A stretch of 64,000 nucleotides of DNA from Enoplolaimus lenunculus (Eukaryota > Nematoda > Enoplea > Enoplida > Thoracostomopsidae). Made by a program: the position numbers and the translations under genes. The stretch spans positions 186,001 to 250,000 of the forward strand of contig JASANG010002029.1 of the NCBI GenBank assembly GCA_030248215.1, written 5' to 3'. Shown piece after piece: positions 60,801 through 64,000 of the stretch (positions are counted from its first letter, which is position 1; each line of letters starts with the position of its first letter). The notes beneath the pieces were generated by a model that made no database searches, was not told the origin of the DNA, and was given only the letters and a program-made list of their open reading frames with translations.

Positions 60801-62827
60801 AAAAACCCTTCAGTAACCCTAATAAATTGAGAAATAACTCAAAAAAACTATTATTTAGGCTTATCAATTAAGCAAATACGCGAATTAGCTATTAGATAAC
60901 TATTCGATAATCGGTTTTAAAGGTTTGTAGACAATTTCTTCACATTCCTCGCACCCAAAAACCCATTATTGCAGAAATTAGATTGCTTGTAACCCTAATA
61001 ATTAGTAAAACATTGCAAAAACGACTAATTTAGGCTTATCAATTATGCTTATATTCAAATTATCTATTAGCCAACTACTCAATTGTCGGTTTTAAACGTT
61101 TGTAAACAATTTATTCAAATTCCTTGCACACAAAAAACCTTCAGTAAACCTTAATAATTATGGAAATAATTTAAAAAGGTGTAATTTTCTCTTGCCAATT
61201 AAGCTAATATGCAAATTAGCTATAAGCTAACTATTCAAATATCGCTTTTGGAGGTTTGTGAACAATTTATAATTATATTGCTTTTAACGTTAATAATTAG
61301 TGAAATATTGTAAAAAGTCCTAATTTAGGCTTACAAACCATGCTAATATGCAAATTATCTGTTAGCTAACTGCTGAATTATCAATTTTGGAGGTTTGTAA
61401 ACAGTCTACGCAGAATCTTCGCACTCAAAAACCCTTTAATGCTAAAATTACATTGCTTCTAACTGTAATAATTAGCGAAATATTGCAGAAAGTCCTAATT
61501 TCCGCTTAATTAATTATGCAAATTAGCCATGCCTAAATTAGGACTTTTTGCAATATTTCACTAATTATTTAAAGCAATATAATTTCAGCACCAAAGGGTA
61601 TTTAGGTGCGAGGAAATTGATTAAATTGTCTACAAGCCTCCAAAACCGATAACTGAATAGTTAGCTAATAGATAATTTACATATTAGCTTAATTGACAAG
61701 ACCAAAACTAGACTTTTTAAATTATTTCAATAATTATTAGGGTTTACTGAAGGTTTTTGAGTGCGAGTAATCTGAATAAATTGTTTACAAACATCTAAAA
61801 CCGATAATTGAGTAGTCAGCTAATAGATAAATTGCATATAAGCATAATAAATTGATAAGCCTAAATTAGACGTTTTGACAATGTCTTACTAATTATTAGG
61901 GTTAAAAGCAATCTAATTTCAGTAATAAAGGGTTTTCGGTTGCGAGGAATCTCAATAAATTGTCTACATAACTTTAAAACCGATTATCGAATAGTTAGCT
62001 AATAGCTAATTTGCTTTTCCAATAATTATTACTGAGGGTTTTTGGGTGCAAGTAATCTGAGTAAATTGCTTACAAACCTCCAAAACCGATAAATGACTAG
62101 TTAGCTAATAACCAATTTGCATATTACATTAATTGCTTACGTGTGTTCGAGCTTCGCTCAATAAATGTAGTCCCATTATGACTGGTATAGATATATAGAA
62201 CCATTGCATATTATATATACGCATGGCACGATGGAACCGAATCCATGATTTGACCGAATCCGAAACCATTGCTAATTTGCCGAATCTGAATCCGAACCTT
62301 TGTTGTAACTTTGGCTAAGGATAATACAATTTGCACGGACGCATAGACCTTGGAACTGGGCTAAAATATTCGCCTGGATGCAGGATGAACTCGGCTTTGC
62401 TTTTGAAAAACTGACAATACTGTTACACCCCTAAAAGCAACATTGGTCGATCCACCTCTATCTGACCTGTACACTGATAGTATTAATTGCACTCGGATTC
62501 TCAATAAAACCAACTGGGCCATAAATTACTAATTTTTGTTTGAAAAGTCGTCCACGTCAATAAAAAGCTCTCAAACCGCCACACTAAGTACCCTGCAAAA
62601 ATGAAATACAATGAAAACCATGACCAACCTCCCGAAATACGTGTCATTTGCATCTCAAAACCCCTTTAATTATCATACATATACGCTTGCTTACCTTTCA
62701 CAATGATTTGCACCGACTCTGTGTAATCTTCGCCGACGTCAGAAGTCACATGACACTCATAGCGACCGCTTTGATCCGAATGAACACTGGGTAAAATCAG
62801 CGTTTTACTTTTCGACGTTGACTCCAT
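9704..62827 (-). CDS. L1CAM: L1-family cell adhesion molecule with giant TSP3-type repeat insert (gene span; 5' end outside window)
   Basis: This is the whole gene as far as it is visible: nineteen exons join with consistent GT-AG sites and phases. Seen: half an I-set Ig domain, five FN3 domains, one membrane segment, and a cytoplasmic tail with the blocks SAKYP, KGFGEY and EDGSFIG. Known for the L1 family: six Ig and five FN3 domains, homophilic and heterophilic adhesion at neuronal and epithelial surfaces, and an ankyrin/ERM-binding tail. The FN3-2 block NPANIRAKGNDKNNLIVEWD matches the family signature NP.(N/D)V.GEGT.KNNL.I.W. Odd: about 1900 residues of Asp-rich repeats sit inside FN3 domain 2, so the in-window product is about 2650 residues, against about 1250 for a usual complete L1 protein. 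Inferred: a single-pass surface receptor with a calcium-binding rod. Ig1-5 and the promoter are not in the window. Confidence 0.93.
10285..10360 (-). CDS. L1CAM: Exon: cytoplasmic tail with FGEY block
   Basis: A 76-bp exon, phase 1 in and phase 2 out, reading VQEKEKAQGREPMLPEYKGF and GEYSKP. Together with the previous exon it gives KYPVQEKEK, matching the ERM-binding juxtamembrane block KYSVKDKED of L1, then FGEY, matching DETFGEYRSLE/FGEYSD. It resembles the form without the RSLE endocytosis mini-exon. It sits 16.8 kb from the membrane exon. The acceptor is attaattttag and the donor is CCAAGCC|gtaagt. Confidence 0.92.
10599..10900. mobile_element. hAT-like MITE (TAGGGATGT ends, CCCCGG-rich)
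   Basis: The left end TAGGGATGTGATGTTCCGGGG pairs with the right end CCCCGGGACATGTCTA. The subterminal parts carry GGTTCCGGGGCC words on both sides. The flanks atttatac and atttacag agree at 6 of 8. A decayed relative (GCCCGGCTCAGGCCCC, CCCGCGGGACAG) is seen at about 47610-47660. Confidence 0.6.
11363..11651. mobile_element. MITE family D, copy 1 (CGTAGGCCAATCTGC ends)
   Basis: Terminal inverted repeats CGTAGGCCAATCTGC / GCAGATTGGCCTACG enclose several more internal copies of TAGGCCAATCTG in both orientations (TTTGGCCTAGGCC, ATCCTAGGC). A second copy lies at 41548-41796. Non-coding. Confidence 0.65.
13926..14232. mobile_element. Palindromic MITE with GGTTTCCGAAA ends
   Basis: AATGGTTGGGTTTCCGAAACC at the left (21 bp, the last base uncertain) faces its near reverse complement GGAAACCAAGCCATT at the right, with TTAAGCACG/CTTAAG words just inside. 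About 307 bp, non-coding, target duplication not resolved. Confidence 0.5.
15581..15985. mobile_element. hAT-like element with GGATACC runs, right end unclear
   Basis: Begins CAGGGTGCAACC like the hAT-type families in this window and is then filled at both ends with CCGGATAC/GTATCCGG words (15605-15670, 15815-15965). The right terminus and target duplication could not be placed. Confidence 0.45.
16836..17150. mobile_element. Palindromic MITE (CAAGAGTGGATGAT ends) with 7-bp direct flanks
   Basis: A 315-bp element. The left end CAAGAGTGGATGATG mirrors the right end ATCATCCACTCTTG. Inside, AAGAGTGTGCAA faces TTGCACACTCTT, and CCCCCTGATTTGGGG faces CCCCAAATAAAGGGGG. The direct repeat ctataaa flanks both ends. 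Confidence 0.65.
17669..18033 (+). mobile_element. hAT-like MITE family B, copy 1
   Basis: Starts AGGTGCAACCGGAATTCCGA and ends TTCCGCTTTGCACGGTG. The body contains TTTTAATTTTTATCTTGTTG, ATCATTTATCTATTAAA and TTATCAATAACTGATTGT. The flanks share cgctgga. Relatives are at 24204-24550 (same orientation) and 40548-40959 (opposite). Confidence 0.65.
21469..21886 (+). mobile_element. hAT-like MITE family C, copy 1, perfect 8-bp duplication
   Basis: A 418-bp element with GAATCCGAATCC-type subterminal runs. The direct octamer gttaggc-type flank reads gtttaggc on both sides (21461-21468 and 21887-21894), a perfect target duplication. The body contains TGCATATTGCAAATTTCAG and GAATATCAACGCAAT, shared with 47879-48176. 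Fragments of the family occur at 58795-58990 and 62226-62315. Confidence 0.75.
22775..23143 (+). mobile_element. hAT-like MITE family A, copy with TSD ATTACAAC
   Basis: A 369-bp element from CAGGGTGGAACCGGAATTCC to AATTCCGGTGGCACCCTG. The octamer attacaac is repeated exactly at 22767-22774 and 23144-23151. The body (GGCCGTTTTCTTAACTTTGC, TGTACTCCGAATATAAACC) is nearly the same as the copies at 38422-38794 and 59729-60125. Confidence 0.85.
23163..24203 (+). repeat. Tandem-repeat element: one arm of the foldback family plus a distinct tail
   Basis: The head CCAGTCGTAGTGGGACTACA follows TA, then come six units of about 165 bp, each with TATGCAAATTA, TTAGCTAACTA, GGTTTGTA.ACAATTTATTC and CCTCGCACCCAAAAACCC. 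The tail reads AAAATCGGTTCAGCCGTTCC, then TTCGGACGGACAGACGGAC, a motif seen at the ends of various invertebrate transposons. A family B MITE abuts it directly. The related element at 60659-62185 has two such arms inverted. Confidence 0.7.
24204..24550 (+). mobile_element. hAT-like MITE family B, copy 2 (left end incomplete)
   Basis: The body matches 17669-18033 (ATCATTTATCTATTAAATTG, GACACCCTAAATCA) and the right end reads GTTCCGCTTTACACCCTG. The left terminus CAGGGTGC is absent, and the element begins within CAATTCCGATTCCGATT directly after the GGACGGAC tail of the neighbouring repeat. Confidence 0.55.
24806..25233 (+). mobile_element. MITE family I, copy 3, nested in a GTCGAC-rich palindromic repeat
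   Basis: A 428-bp copy from CTGTAGTGACCCGAATAAG to CTTATTCGGGTCAATACAG, the clearest intact copy of the family. The flanks on both sides (about 24760-24800 and 25240-25460) are rich in CGTCGAC/ACAACTCG words. They look like two halves of another inverted element, related to 13110-13215, that this copy split. Confidence 0.7.
27144..27260 (-). CDS. L1CAM: Exon: transmembrane segment and juxtamembrane region
   Basis: A 117-bp phase 1/1 exon. DRGPVTEAW is followed by about 23 hydrophobic residues (IIALIVFIILIIIILIICCL) and then IIRNRSAKYPG, a basic stop-transfer region. In L1-family proteins the same order is seen: a Trp at the outer face, the membrane helix, a basic cluster, and then (G)GKYPVK(D/E)KE. 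The Cys pair at the inner face could be palmitoylated (inference). The acceptor is gttaacatttcag and the donor is TATCCAG|gtatt. Confidence 0.92.
28354..28750. mobile_element. hAT-like element with CCGGAACAGGAATT runs
   Basis: Subterminal GGAACAGGAATTG words at both sides and a right end CCGGTTGAACCCTG. Similar CAGGAA/TTCCTG-rich elements lie at about 45728-46110 and 51028-51402. The left terminus is weak and the flanking octamers are not convincing. Confidence 0.45.
29956..30375 (+). mobile_element. hAT-like MITE family A, diverged copy
   Basis: From CTGGGTGCAACCGGAATTCC to AATTCCGGTTGCACCCTG, about 420 bp, with the family body (TTGGTCAGTGGAAATTAAG, TCTAAAATACAGCAGATAAA). It is more diverged than the other family A copies and no clean 8-bp duplication is seen. 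A short related copy is at 47010-47289. Confidence 0.65.
31994..32123. repeat. 26-bp minisatellite, five units
   Basis: Five head-to-tail copies of a 26-bp unit, first part ATTTCAATTTCATTCACTAC, with increasing point divergence to the right (TTTCATTC, TTTTATTC, TTTTATCC). No open frame crosses it in a meaningful way. Confidence 0.85.
33703..34124 (-). CDS. Possible alternative terminal exon (soluble isoform) or short stalk exon
   Basis: After acceptor gttcgctgtttag a frame in the correct phase (G|GT gives Gly) runs GEGGIKLISGDKLPGDGKTL and stays open for 139 residues to a TGA at 33703-33705. The product is rich in Thr, Pro, Gly and Ala (TTTRGPRPVVQPTGG) and ends in a likely helix (CLRAVKEAQLAQLMLSLIAN). 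It has no membrane segment. Read to the stop, it would give a secreted receptor; AATAAA candidates follow at 32828-32833 and 32696-32701. An internal phase-1 donor, GCGG|gtaaag, lies after 34044. Used as an 81-bp exon (34044-34124), it would simply add a 27-residue stalk before the membrane exon. No family match is recognised. Confidence 0.6.
36260..36445 (-). CDS. L1CAM: Exon: FN3 domain 5, C-terminal part and membrane-proximal stalk
   Basis: A 186-bp phase 1/1 exon: GEDNTSWVKMEPDGGNFSVT, then IASLAADTVYELQSVSIFEH and the tail PDDDTDVRYGYSPIQRHKTK. It holds the E strand (FSVTIASL) and the F strand (TVYELQSVSI) of the fifth FN3. The acceptor is cattatttcag and the donor is GGATATG|gtaag. From here splicing can go either to the 34.1k exon or straight to the transmembrane exon at 27.2k; both have matching phase. 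Confidence 0.88.
36603..36659 (-). CDS. L1CAM: Exon: FN3 domain 5, small middle exon with tandem acceptor
   Basis: A 57-bp phase 1/1 micro-exon reading (E)VSEVAIHDGSGSNILSMDG, which covers strand C' to E of the last FN3 (compare W.E......SN.(L/V)). The upstream side shows two adjacent acceptors, ctag and cag (sequence ctagcag), so the exon may start at 36659 or 36662 and differ by one residue. The donor GATG|gttagt is weaker than the others in the gene, so the exon could be skipped or retained. Its small size makes the boundaries less certain. Confidence 0.75.
36718..36855 (-). CDS. L1CAM: Exon: FN3 domain 5, N-terminal part
   Basis: A 138-bp phase 1/1 exon: VPLAQPGLMVTGIGEDHINA, then TWVPGQFDPVVKSPVGDNFY and IQSRLKG. 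The ending GDNFYIQSRLKG corresponds to the family-typical G(N/D).F.V.YR.KG of the last FN3 domain. The acceptor is ctttgtttcag and the donor is CTCAAAG|gtttgt. Confidence 0.88.
36856..37257. other. Intron between FN3-4 and FN3-5 exons
   Basis: 402 bp with no exon or repeat recognised. Confidence 0.6.
37258..37491 (-). CDS. L1CAM: Exon: FN3 domain 4, C-terminal half
   Basis: A 234-bp phase 1/1 exon: VNPLGDGEASPVGALVQVDL, then FRLKPDGDKRLTPETDYEIK and LAAYTEQGAGPSIGSVVQT. The LTPETDYEIKLAAYTEQGAGP block is an unmistakable FN3 E-F-G region. Between strands C and E there is a longer than usual acidic stretch (DLADPGQREF). The acceptor is tgctatttcag and the donor is AAGACAG|gtgagt. Confidence 0.92.
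37492..37988. other. Intron inside FN3 domain 4
   Basis: 497 bp, with a G run near 37665 and no other structure recognised. Confidence 0.6.
37989..38111 (-). CDS. L1CAM: Exon: FN3 domain 4, N-terminal half
   Basis: A 123-bp phase 1/1 exon reading KPDPLRELNVYPLTDNEIAL, then MWKDPRYHNGELEGFNLTYQ and AG. The pattern P..L.V......I.L.W.....NG.L.G..L.Y is typical of L1-family FN3-4, where NG.L.GY.L.Y is strongly kept. The acceptor is ttttctttag and the donor is CAAGCTG|gtgag. Confidence 0.9.
38268..38880. repeat. GCTGCAAG-rich palindromic repeat, split by a MITE
   Basis: The words TTGCAGCTGCAA, CGCACATTTTGCAGCTGC and AACTTGCAGTTGCAACTCGC recur in both orientations at 38268-38421 and again at 38795-38880. 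The intervening 373 bp is a family A MITE that duplicated GCTGCAAG on insertion. Confidence 0.6.
38422..38794 (-). mobile_element. hAT-like MITE family A, copy with TSD GCTGCAAG
   Basis: A 373-bp element with ends CAGGGTGCAACCGGAATT and AATTCCGGTTGCACCCTG and a perfect octamer duplication gctgcaag (38414-38421, 38795-38802). Its body is nearly identical to the 59729-60125 copy in opposite orientation, which implies recent movement. Confidence 0.88.
38977..39181 (-). CDS. L1CAM: Exon: FN3 domain 3, C-terminal half
   Basis: A 205-bp exon starting VVYWSASRKRSSS (strand C, Y.V.YW type) and continuing to the F-G hallmark NLRPNAVNYAQIMIYNSAGD, then GPPSEPPLDFEMPPG. L.PN..Y...V...N..G.GP.S is the standard FN3 ending. 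The acceptor is attttcttcag and the donor is CCTGGCA|gtaag, phase 1. It completes the third FN3 domain. Confidence 0.92.
39694..39812 (-). CDS. L1CAM: Exon: FN3 domain 3, N-terminal half
   Basis: A 119-bp exon entered in phase 1 (A|AG gives Lys) reading KPTVTPDDFRVETVFSPTSA and then QFVWKALQPEDANGEFQGYK. The B-strand W and the GEFQGYK block correspond to the L1-family FN3-3 pattern (N.SSA.V.W..V....V.G.L.GY). The acceptor is gaatattttcag and the donor is TACAAG|gtatt, phase 0. The intron before it is 9.6 kb. Confidence 0.9.
40548..40959 (-). mobile_element. hAT-like MITE family B, copy with TSD TGTACAAG
   Basis: A 412-bp element from CAGGGTGCAAAGCGGAACTG to GAATTCCGATTGCACCCTG. The octamer tgtacaag is repeated exactly (40540-40547, 40960-40967). 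The body contains TTAATAGATAAATGATGC and CTTATCGAAAAC, the reverse of the copies at 17669 and 24204. Confidence 0.82.
41548..41796. mobile_element. MITE family D, copy 2
   Basis: Begins CGTAGGCCAATCTACTATTC and ends AGAAGATTGGCTTATAACACG. Internal ATTGGCC/GGCCAAT words and GACCAATCAGA match copy 1 at 11363-11651. More decayed than copy 1. Confidence 0.55.
46055..46606. repeat. 187-bp tandem triplication
   Basis: GGAACACGAATTGATTTTTT starts units at 46055, 46242 and 46429, an exact 187-bp step. Each unit holds AATTCCGGCCGGAACAGT, GGTGGAATC, GGCAAAATTT and TTTTCAGTATTG. Units 2 and 3 are nearly identical, unit 1 slightly different. The sequence derives from the end of a CCGGAACAGGAATT-type MITE. 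Confidence 0.85.
47010..47289 (+). mobile_element. hAT-like MITE family A, internally shortened copy
   Basis: About 280 bp from CAAGGTGCAACAGGAATT to AATTCCAGTTGCACCCTG. The flanks gccggtgt and gccactgt agree at 6 of 8. The body matches 29956-30375 (GTCGGTGGAATTTAAG, TATAAACCTTGACAATC). Confidence 0.6.
47879..48176 (+). mobile_element. hAT-like MITE family C, copy 2
   Basis: The body matches 21469-21886 (GATTTGACCGAATCCGAATC, TTGCATGTTGCAAATTTCAG) and the right end reads TTGTTGGCACCCTG. The octamer ggtggtgg directly flanks both sides (47871-47878, 48177-48184). The left terminus is shortened to CACCGAG. Confidence 0.65.
49391..49622 (-). CDS. L1CAM: Exon: end of the repeat array plus C-terminal half of FN3 domain 2
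   Basis: A 232-bp exon that begins with a last repeat (DKDGDGVPDRLVEE). It then passes through a basic linker (RSKPKRED) into FN3 sequence: WKEKLVANPHARHVVIED, then the F strand RYDVQVMTKNKEGES and a G strand with VQPQTNQGRSGDG. WKEKLV aligns with the vertebrate L1 segment just after strand C of FN3-2 (W.E..V), and RYDVQVMTKNKEGES with (F/Y)(E/D)(I/V)KVQA.N..G.. . The fused exon shows that the array splits one FN3 domain rather than sitting between two. The donor is GATGGAA|gtaagc, phase 1. Confidence 0.9.
49623..50813. other. Intron after the second repeat cassette
   Basis: No exon recognised. A hAT-type fragment with CGATTCCGAATCCGATT words and a right end CCGGAATTCCGGTTGCACC lies at about 50455-50605. 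A block at 50195-50330 (GCCGTATGTCACCGTTCG) resembles one at 17230-17290. Confidence 0.5.
50814..51002 (-). CDS. L1CAM: Exon: five more TSP3-like repeats (phase 0/0 cassette)
   Basis: A 189-bp exon (63 codons) of the same repeat type, starting DIDGDHIVNNDDSDKDGDG and ending DGDGIDNDEDQ. The units are slightly more degenerate (DKDGDG, DADGDG, VIDAED) than in the giant exon. The acceptor is ttatttttgtag and the donor is GATCAG|gtaag, phase 0 on both sides, so it is another possible frame-neutral cassette. A 13-residue period is still visible. Confidence 0.9.
51028..51402. mobile_element. hAT-like element with TTCCTG runs
   Basis: The left part GGGTTAAACCGGAATTACGG and right part CAATTCCTGTTCCTGG.. 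share composition with 28354-28750. It fills most of the intron between two repeat cassettes. Termini are decayed and the duplication is not resolved. Confidence 0.4.
51543..51659 (-). CDS. L1CAM: Exon: three more TSP3-like repeats (phase 0/0 cassette)
   Basis: A 117-bp exon, exactly 39 codons and three 13-residue units, beginning DIDGDGILNGDDRD and ending SDGIANSKDD. The acceptor is ctcttttgccag and the donor is GATGAT|gtaagc. Both borders are phase 0, so it could be skipped without changing the frame. Two of its units read DSDG rather than DGDG. It continues the array after an intron filled with tandem repeats. Confidence 0.9.
52095..52403. repeat. 103-bp tandem repeat, three units, beside the giant exon
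   Basis: CAGAAACCCGCAACTC begins units at 52095, 52198 and 52301, an exact 103-bp step. Each carries TTTCACCGACGCTGTACC, AAAGTAGAAATTTACGA and CATGCTCTTCAGACT. The units differ at only a few positions. Looser copies of the same words (CTTACAGCAATAT, ATGACAAATC) extend back to about 51700, so nearly the whole intron 51660-52470 is built of this repeat. Confidence 0.88.
52471..57836 (-). CDS. L1CAM: Giant exon: about 135 tandem 13-residue TSP3-like calcium-binding repeats
   Basis: This 5366-bp exon is one uninterrupted reading frame of about 1789 residues, entered in phase 1 (acceptor attttattacag) and left in phase 0 (donor GACGAC|gtaagc). It starts GDDKVDTDGDGQMNAV and then repeats a 13-residue unit, consensus D.D(I/V)DGDG(I/V).N.., nearly without break. 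This is the Ca2+-binding loop pattern of thrombospondin type 3 repeats (D.D.DG..D), but there is no cysteine at all, whereas thrombospondin/COMP repeats are disulfide-linked. Length divided by 39 bp gives about 137 units. A few longer spacers interrupt it near 52933-53013, 53526-53605 and 56310-56365. Codons vary freely (GAT/GAC, GGC/GGT), so the units are old or maintained at protein level. One RGD occurs at 56914-56922. Inferred: a very acidic, extended rod stiffened by bound calcium. It lies inside FN3 domain 2. Confidence 0.93.
57837..58167. other. Intron directly before the giant exon
   Basis: 331 bp, no repeat or other structure recognised. Confidence 0.6.
58168..58258 (-). CDS. L1CAM: Exon: FN3 domain 2, strand C, up to the array insertion point
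   Basis: A 91-bp exon coding PLDEKEWNGPDLQYVIKYRK and then SKAGPDKDVK, ending in phase 1. LQYVIKYR is strand C of FN3 domain 2 (compare the vertebrate consensus L.Y.V.WR). In ordinary L1 proteins the chain goes on within a few residues to W.E..V. Here the reading frame instead enters the 5.4-kb repeat exon, so this exon marks the N-terminal border of the insertion, in the loop after strand C. Confidence 0.9.
58603..58728 (-). CDS. L1CAM: Exon: FN3 domain 2, N-terminal part (strands A-B)
   Basis: A 126-bp phase 0/0 exon. It starts with the FN1-FN2 linker IGDSHPVSTSEPCHVP, equivalent to the vertebrate G.S.PSE.SE linker, and ends in NPANIRAKGNDKNNLIVEWD. This last stretch is the most diagnostic L1-family signature in the window, because L1, NrCAM, neurofascin and CHL1 all have NP..V.GEG..KNNL.I.W here. 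The acceptor is cgttgttttag and the donor is GGGAT|gtaagt. Confidence 0.93.
58729..59374. other. Intron between FN3-1 and FN3-2
   Basis: 646 bp. The part 58795-58990 is a decayed family C MITE fragment (AAAGTTCGGATTCGG, GTCACAAATATCAGAACTGAG). The rest is plain AT-rich sequence. Confidence 0.5.
59375..59655 (-). CDS. L1CAM: Exon: FN3 domain 1
   Basis: This 281-bp exon begins with phase 1 (G|AC gives Asp) and codes a full fibronectin type III domain: DVPSPVFSVYVECKPDS, strand B-C AIIHWSHINN, strand C EFVIQYNAG, and the F-G hallmark ALSPWGNYTFRVMARNQ with the conserved Tyr and A.N. The acceptor is ttctaattacag and the donor is AATCAG|gtacg, phase 0. It directly follows Ig6, as in every L1-family member. 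The extracellular position fits a bead in the adhesion rod. Confidence 0.92.
59729..60125 (+). mobile_element. hAT-like MITE family A, best-preserved copy, TSD ACCACCAG
   Basis: A 397-bp element with ends CAGGGTGCAACCGGAATTCC and AATTCCGGTTGCACCCTG. The octamer accaccag is repeated exactly (59721-59728, 60126-60133). The subterminal parts are runs of GGTTCC/GGAACC hexamers. The body (GGCCGTTTTCTTAACTTTGC, CCATTGATGGTGGATTTCAC) is non-coding, so it moves with a transposase from elsewhere. Confidence 0.9.
60659..62185. mobile_element. 1.5-kb foldback element with long tandem-repeat arms
   Basis: CCAGTCGTAGTGGGACTACA at the left mirrors TGTAGTCCCATTATGACTGG at the right, each bordered by TA (60657-60658, 62186-62187). 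The left arm (to about 61525) is a series of about 160-170-bp units with TATGCAAATTA, TTAGCTAACTA and CCTCGCACCCAAAAACC. The right arm (from about 61530) is the same kind of series in reverse complement. No reading frame is present. The TA flanks suggest a mariner-type transposase. Confidence 0.8.
62695..62827 (-). CDS. L1CAM: Exon: C-terminal half of Ig domain 6 (I-set)
   Basis: The exon reads MESTSKSKTLILPSVHSD and then QSGRYECHVTSDVGEDYTES. It holds the classical D.G.Y.C F-strand signature of an Ig I-set domain and the following G strand (VQIIVK). The opening Met is only the first codon of the exon, because a CAG acceptor sits directly in front. The donor is AAAG|gtaag, phase 1. The other half of this Ig fold, with the first Cys and the Trp, should lie beyond the right edge; I found no convincing candidate in 62828-64000. 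In L1 proteins the sixth Ig directly precedes the first FN3, as here. Confidence 0.9.
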
Positions 62828-64000
62828 CTGAAAAACAGTAAGCAAAACAAACTATACTTTACATTTTGCAACTCTTGTAAAAGCAGCAAACGTGCATTTC
62901 AACACTTTTGTGTGGTGTTATTGAATTCAAAACGCCACCCGTACTGATTCACGCTAAATTTTGACAATTCAGCGCCTTACAACTCCACCTATAATCTATG
63001 TTAACACACGAACATACTATAAACGATTTCCTGCTCGGAATGGTGTTTATAATCACGTTTCACCGGCTACCTAATGATCCGAAGTAAACGTTTTTATATA
63101 AGTTTAAAAAATTTAATTCAAAATTCTAACTTACAAGAGCACACTTAGAAATTACTACACCTGATCAACATAGAATTTATTAAAATTTTGCGACAATGTC
63201 GAGAAAAGAAACATAAGCAATGTACATCAGAGAATTTTCTGCTGGACTGCACTGCAAAACGTTCAATACTTAACCTGTAAATTAACACCACTTTAAGAAA
63301 CACTACAACTATAGGAGTATTAAAGTGCGAAAATATACACTAACAATTTAACGAAAATGGAAAAAACAAAAAAATTAAAACGAGGAGAAAAGTCCAGCTT
63401 CTATTCAGCAACTACATATCGAAAACTGTCTGAATGCGAGTACCAACAATACGTGCAAACTTATGTTTCGGCAATTCTTTAATAAAATAGTCACAACCTT
63501 TACGAATATTGTTGTTCGCCTTTGCCATTAATATCGCTTTTAACTCTAACTTTGGAGGAACCAAATACGACTTTTTCCTTATACCTCTAGTCATGGAAGC
63601 AAAACAAAAAACCCATAAGTCATGCAGCAAAAATGAAACAAAAATATCACCAATCCGAAATTAAATACTGTGAAATTATTAACAAGGTGTCAAATTTTAG
63701 AAAATACTCAAATGAATCGTTAGCAAAAATACTTTTCGAAAATTAAACGACGTTCGAGGGTCATGACCCAATTTCTCCTAGCAGCAAGCTAAAAGTATAT
63801 AATATAATAGTATCACGTTAATAAAATCCCGTGCATGCAACACATTTTATCATACATGCGTTTATTGGTTAGGTTCATGCAATCTCATTCTGTTTACAAG
63901 GGCGTAGCCATGGTGTACAGAAAGGTATGTTCTACAAAAATTTGGAAGGATCACGGCGGTTGCTGTGTTACCGACTGAAAGGGTTCCTAAAACGGGGACA
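62828..64000. other. Intron upstream of the Ig6 C-terminal exon
   Basis: No exon of the L1-family gene recognised. The last part (63895 on) contains a GGGCGTAGCC-type sequence seen as fragments elsewhere in the window (48290-48315, 49146-49280). Confidence 0.5.
63412..63630 (-). CDS. Unrecognised short reading frame
   Basis: A 72-codon frame in AT-rich sequence with a protein-like composition: basic N-terminus (MTRGIRKKSYLVPPKLELK) and an amphipathic C-terminal part (YFIKELPKHKFARIVGTRIQ), ending in TAG. It lies in the intron upstream of the Ig6 exon. I recognise no family, see no good splice sites that would join it to the L1 gene, and it does not look like the missing half of Ig6. It may be chance, a decayed mobile-element fragment or a small nested gene. 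Confidence 0.15.
   Translation of the reverse strand: MLHDLWVFCFASMTRGIRKKSYLVPPKLELKAILMAKANNNIRKGCDYFIKELPKHKFARIVGTRIQTVFDM

Noticed and set aside
62695-62827. ATG at the start of the Ig6 exon as the gene's start codon
   Set aside because: It is immediately behind a polypyrimidine tract and CAG acceptor, and starting there would cut an Ig domain in half and leave no signal peptide.

Overview
The window looks like an intron-rich, AT-rich invertebrate nuclear genome. Exons are short with GT-AG introns, introns run to about 17 kb, and there are many small non-autonomous DNA transposons. The one clearly supported gene is a minus-strand L1-family neural cell adhesion molecule (relative of L1CAM, NrCAM, neurofascin and CHL1). 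The general look fits an invertebrate deuterostome, perhaps an ascidian, but that is inference; no rRNA, tRNA or mitochondrial marker fixes the taxon. 

The gene enters from the right edge, and its first exons (Ig1 to Ig5 and the first half of Ig6) lie beyond 64000. Going leftwards there are the second half of Ig6 (62.8k), FN3 domain 1 (59.5k), and the first half of FN3 domain 2 (58.7k and 58.2k). Next comes one 5366-bp exon (52471-57836) coding about 1790 residues of cysteine-free, 13-residue, thrombospondin type 3-like Asp/Gly/Asn repeats. Two more small repeat exons follow (51.6k, 50.9k), then an exon that ends the array and completes FN3 domain 2 (49.5k). After these lie FN3 domain 3 (39.8k, 39.1k), domain 4 (38.0k, 37.4k), domain 5 (36.8k, 36.6k, 36.4k), a possible alternative end exon (34.1k), the transmembrane exon (27.2k) and two cytoplasmic exons (10.3k, 9.8k). 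Every exon-exon phase closes exactly. The in-window product is about 2650 residues. The order Ig6, five FN3 domains, one membrane pass and an L1-type tail (KYP, FGEY and DGSFIG blocks) is the canonical L1 plan. 

The unusual part is that a calcium-binding array of about 1900 residues has been placed inside FN3 domain 2, in the loop after strand C. This gives a membrane-anchored adhesion receptor with a very long, highly acidic, probably Ca2+-dependent rod in the middle of its ectodomain. The ankyrin-binding FIGQY motif reads FIGML in the last exon, and an internal exon with an in-frame stop could make a soluble form. 

The introns and the left 9.7 kb carry no other gene I can support. They hold many MITE-like elements: several hAT-type families (8-bp target duplications, CAGGGTGC-type ends, subterminal CCGGAA-type hexamer runs), a TA-flanked mariner-like MITE, a 1.5-kb foldback element built of about 165-bp tandem units, nested insertions, and several minisatellites (103, 187 and 26 bp periods). 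No retroviral or other capsid-bearing element was recognised.
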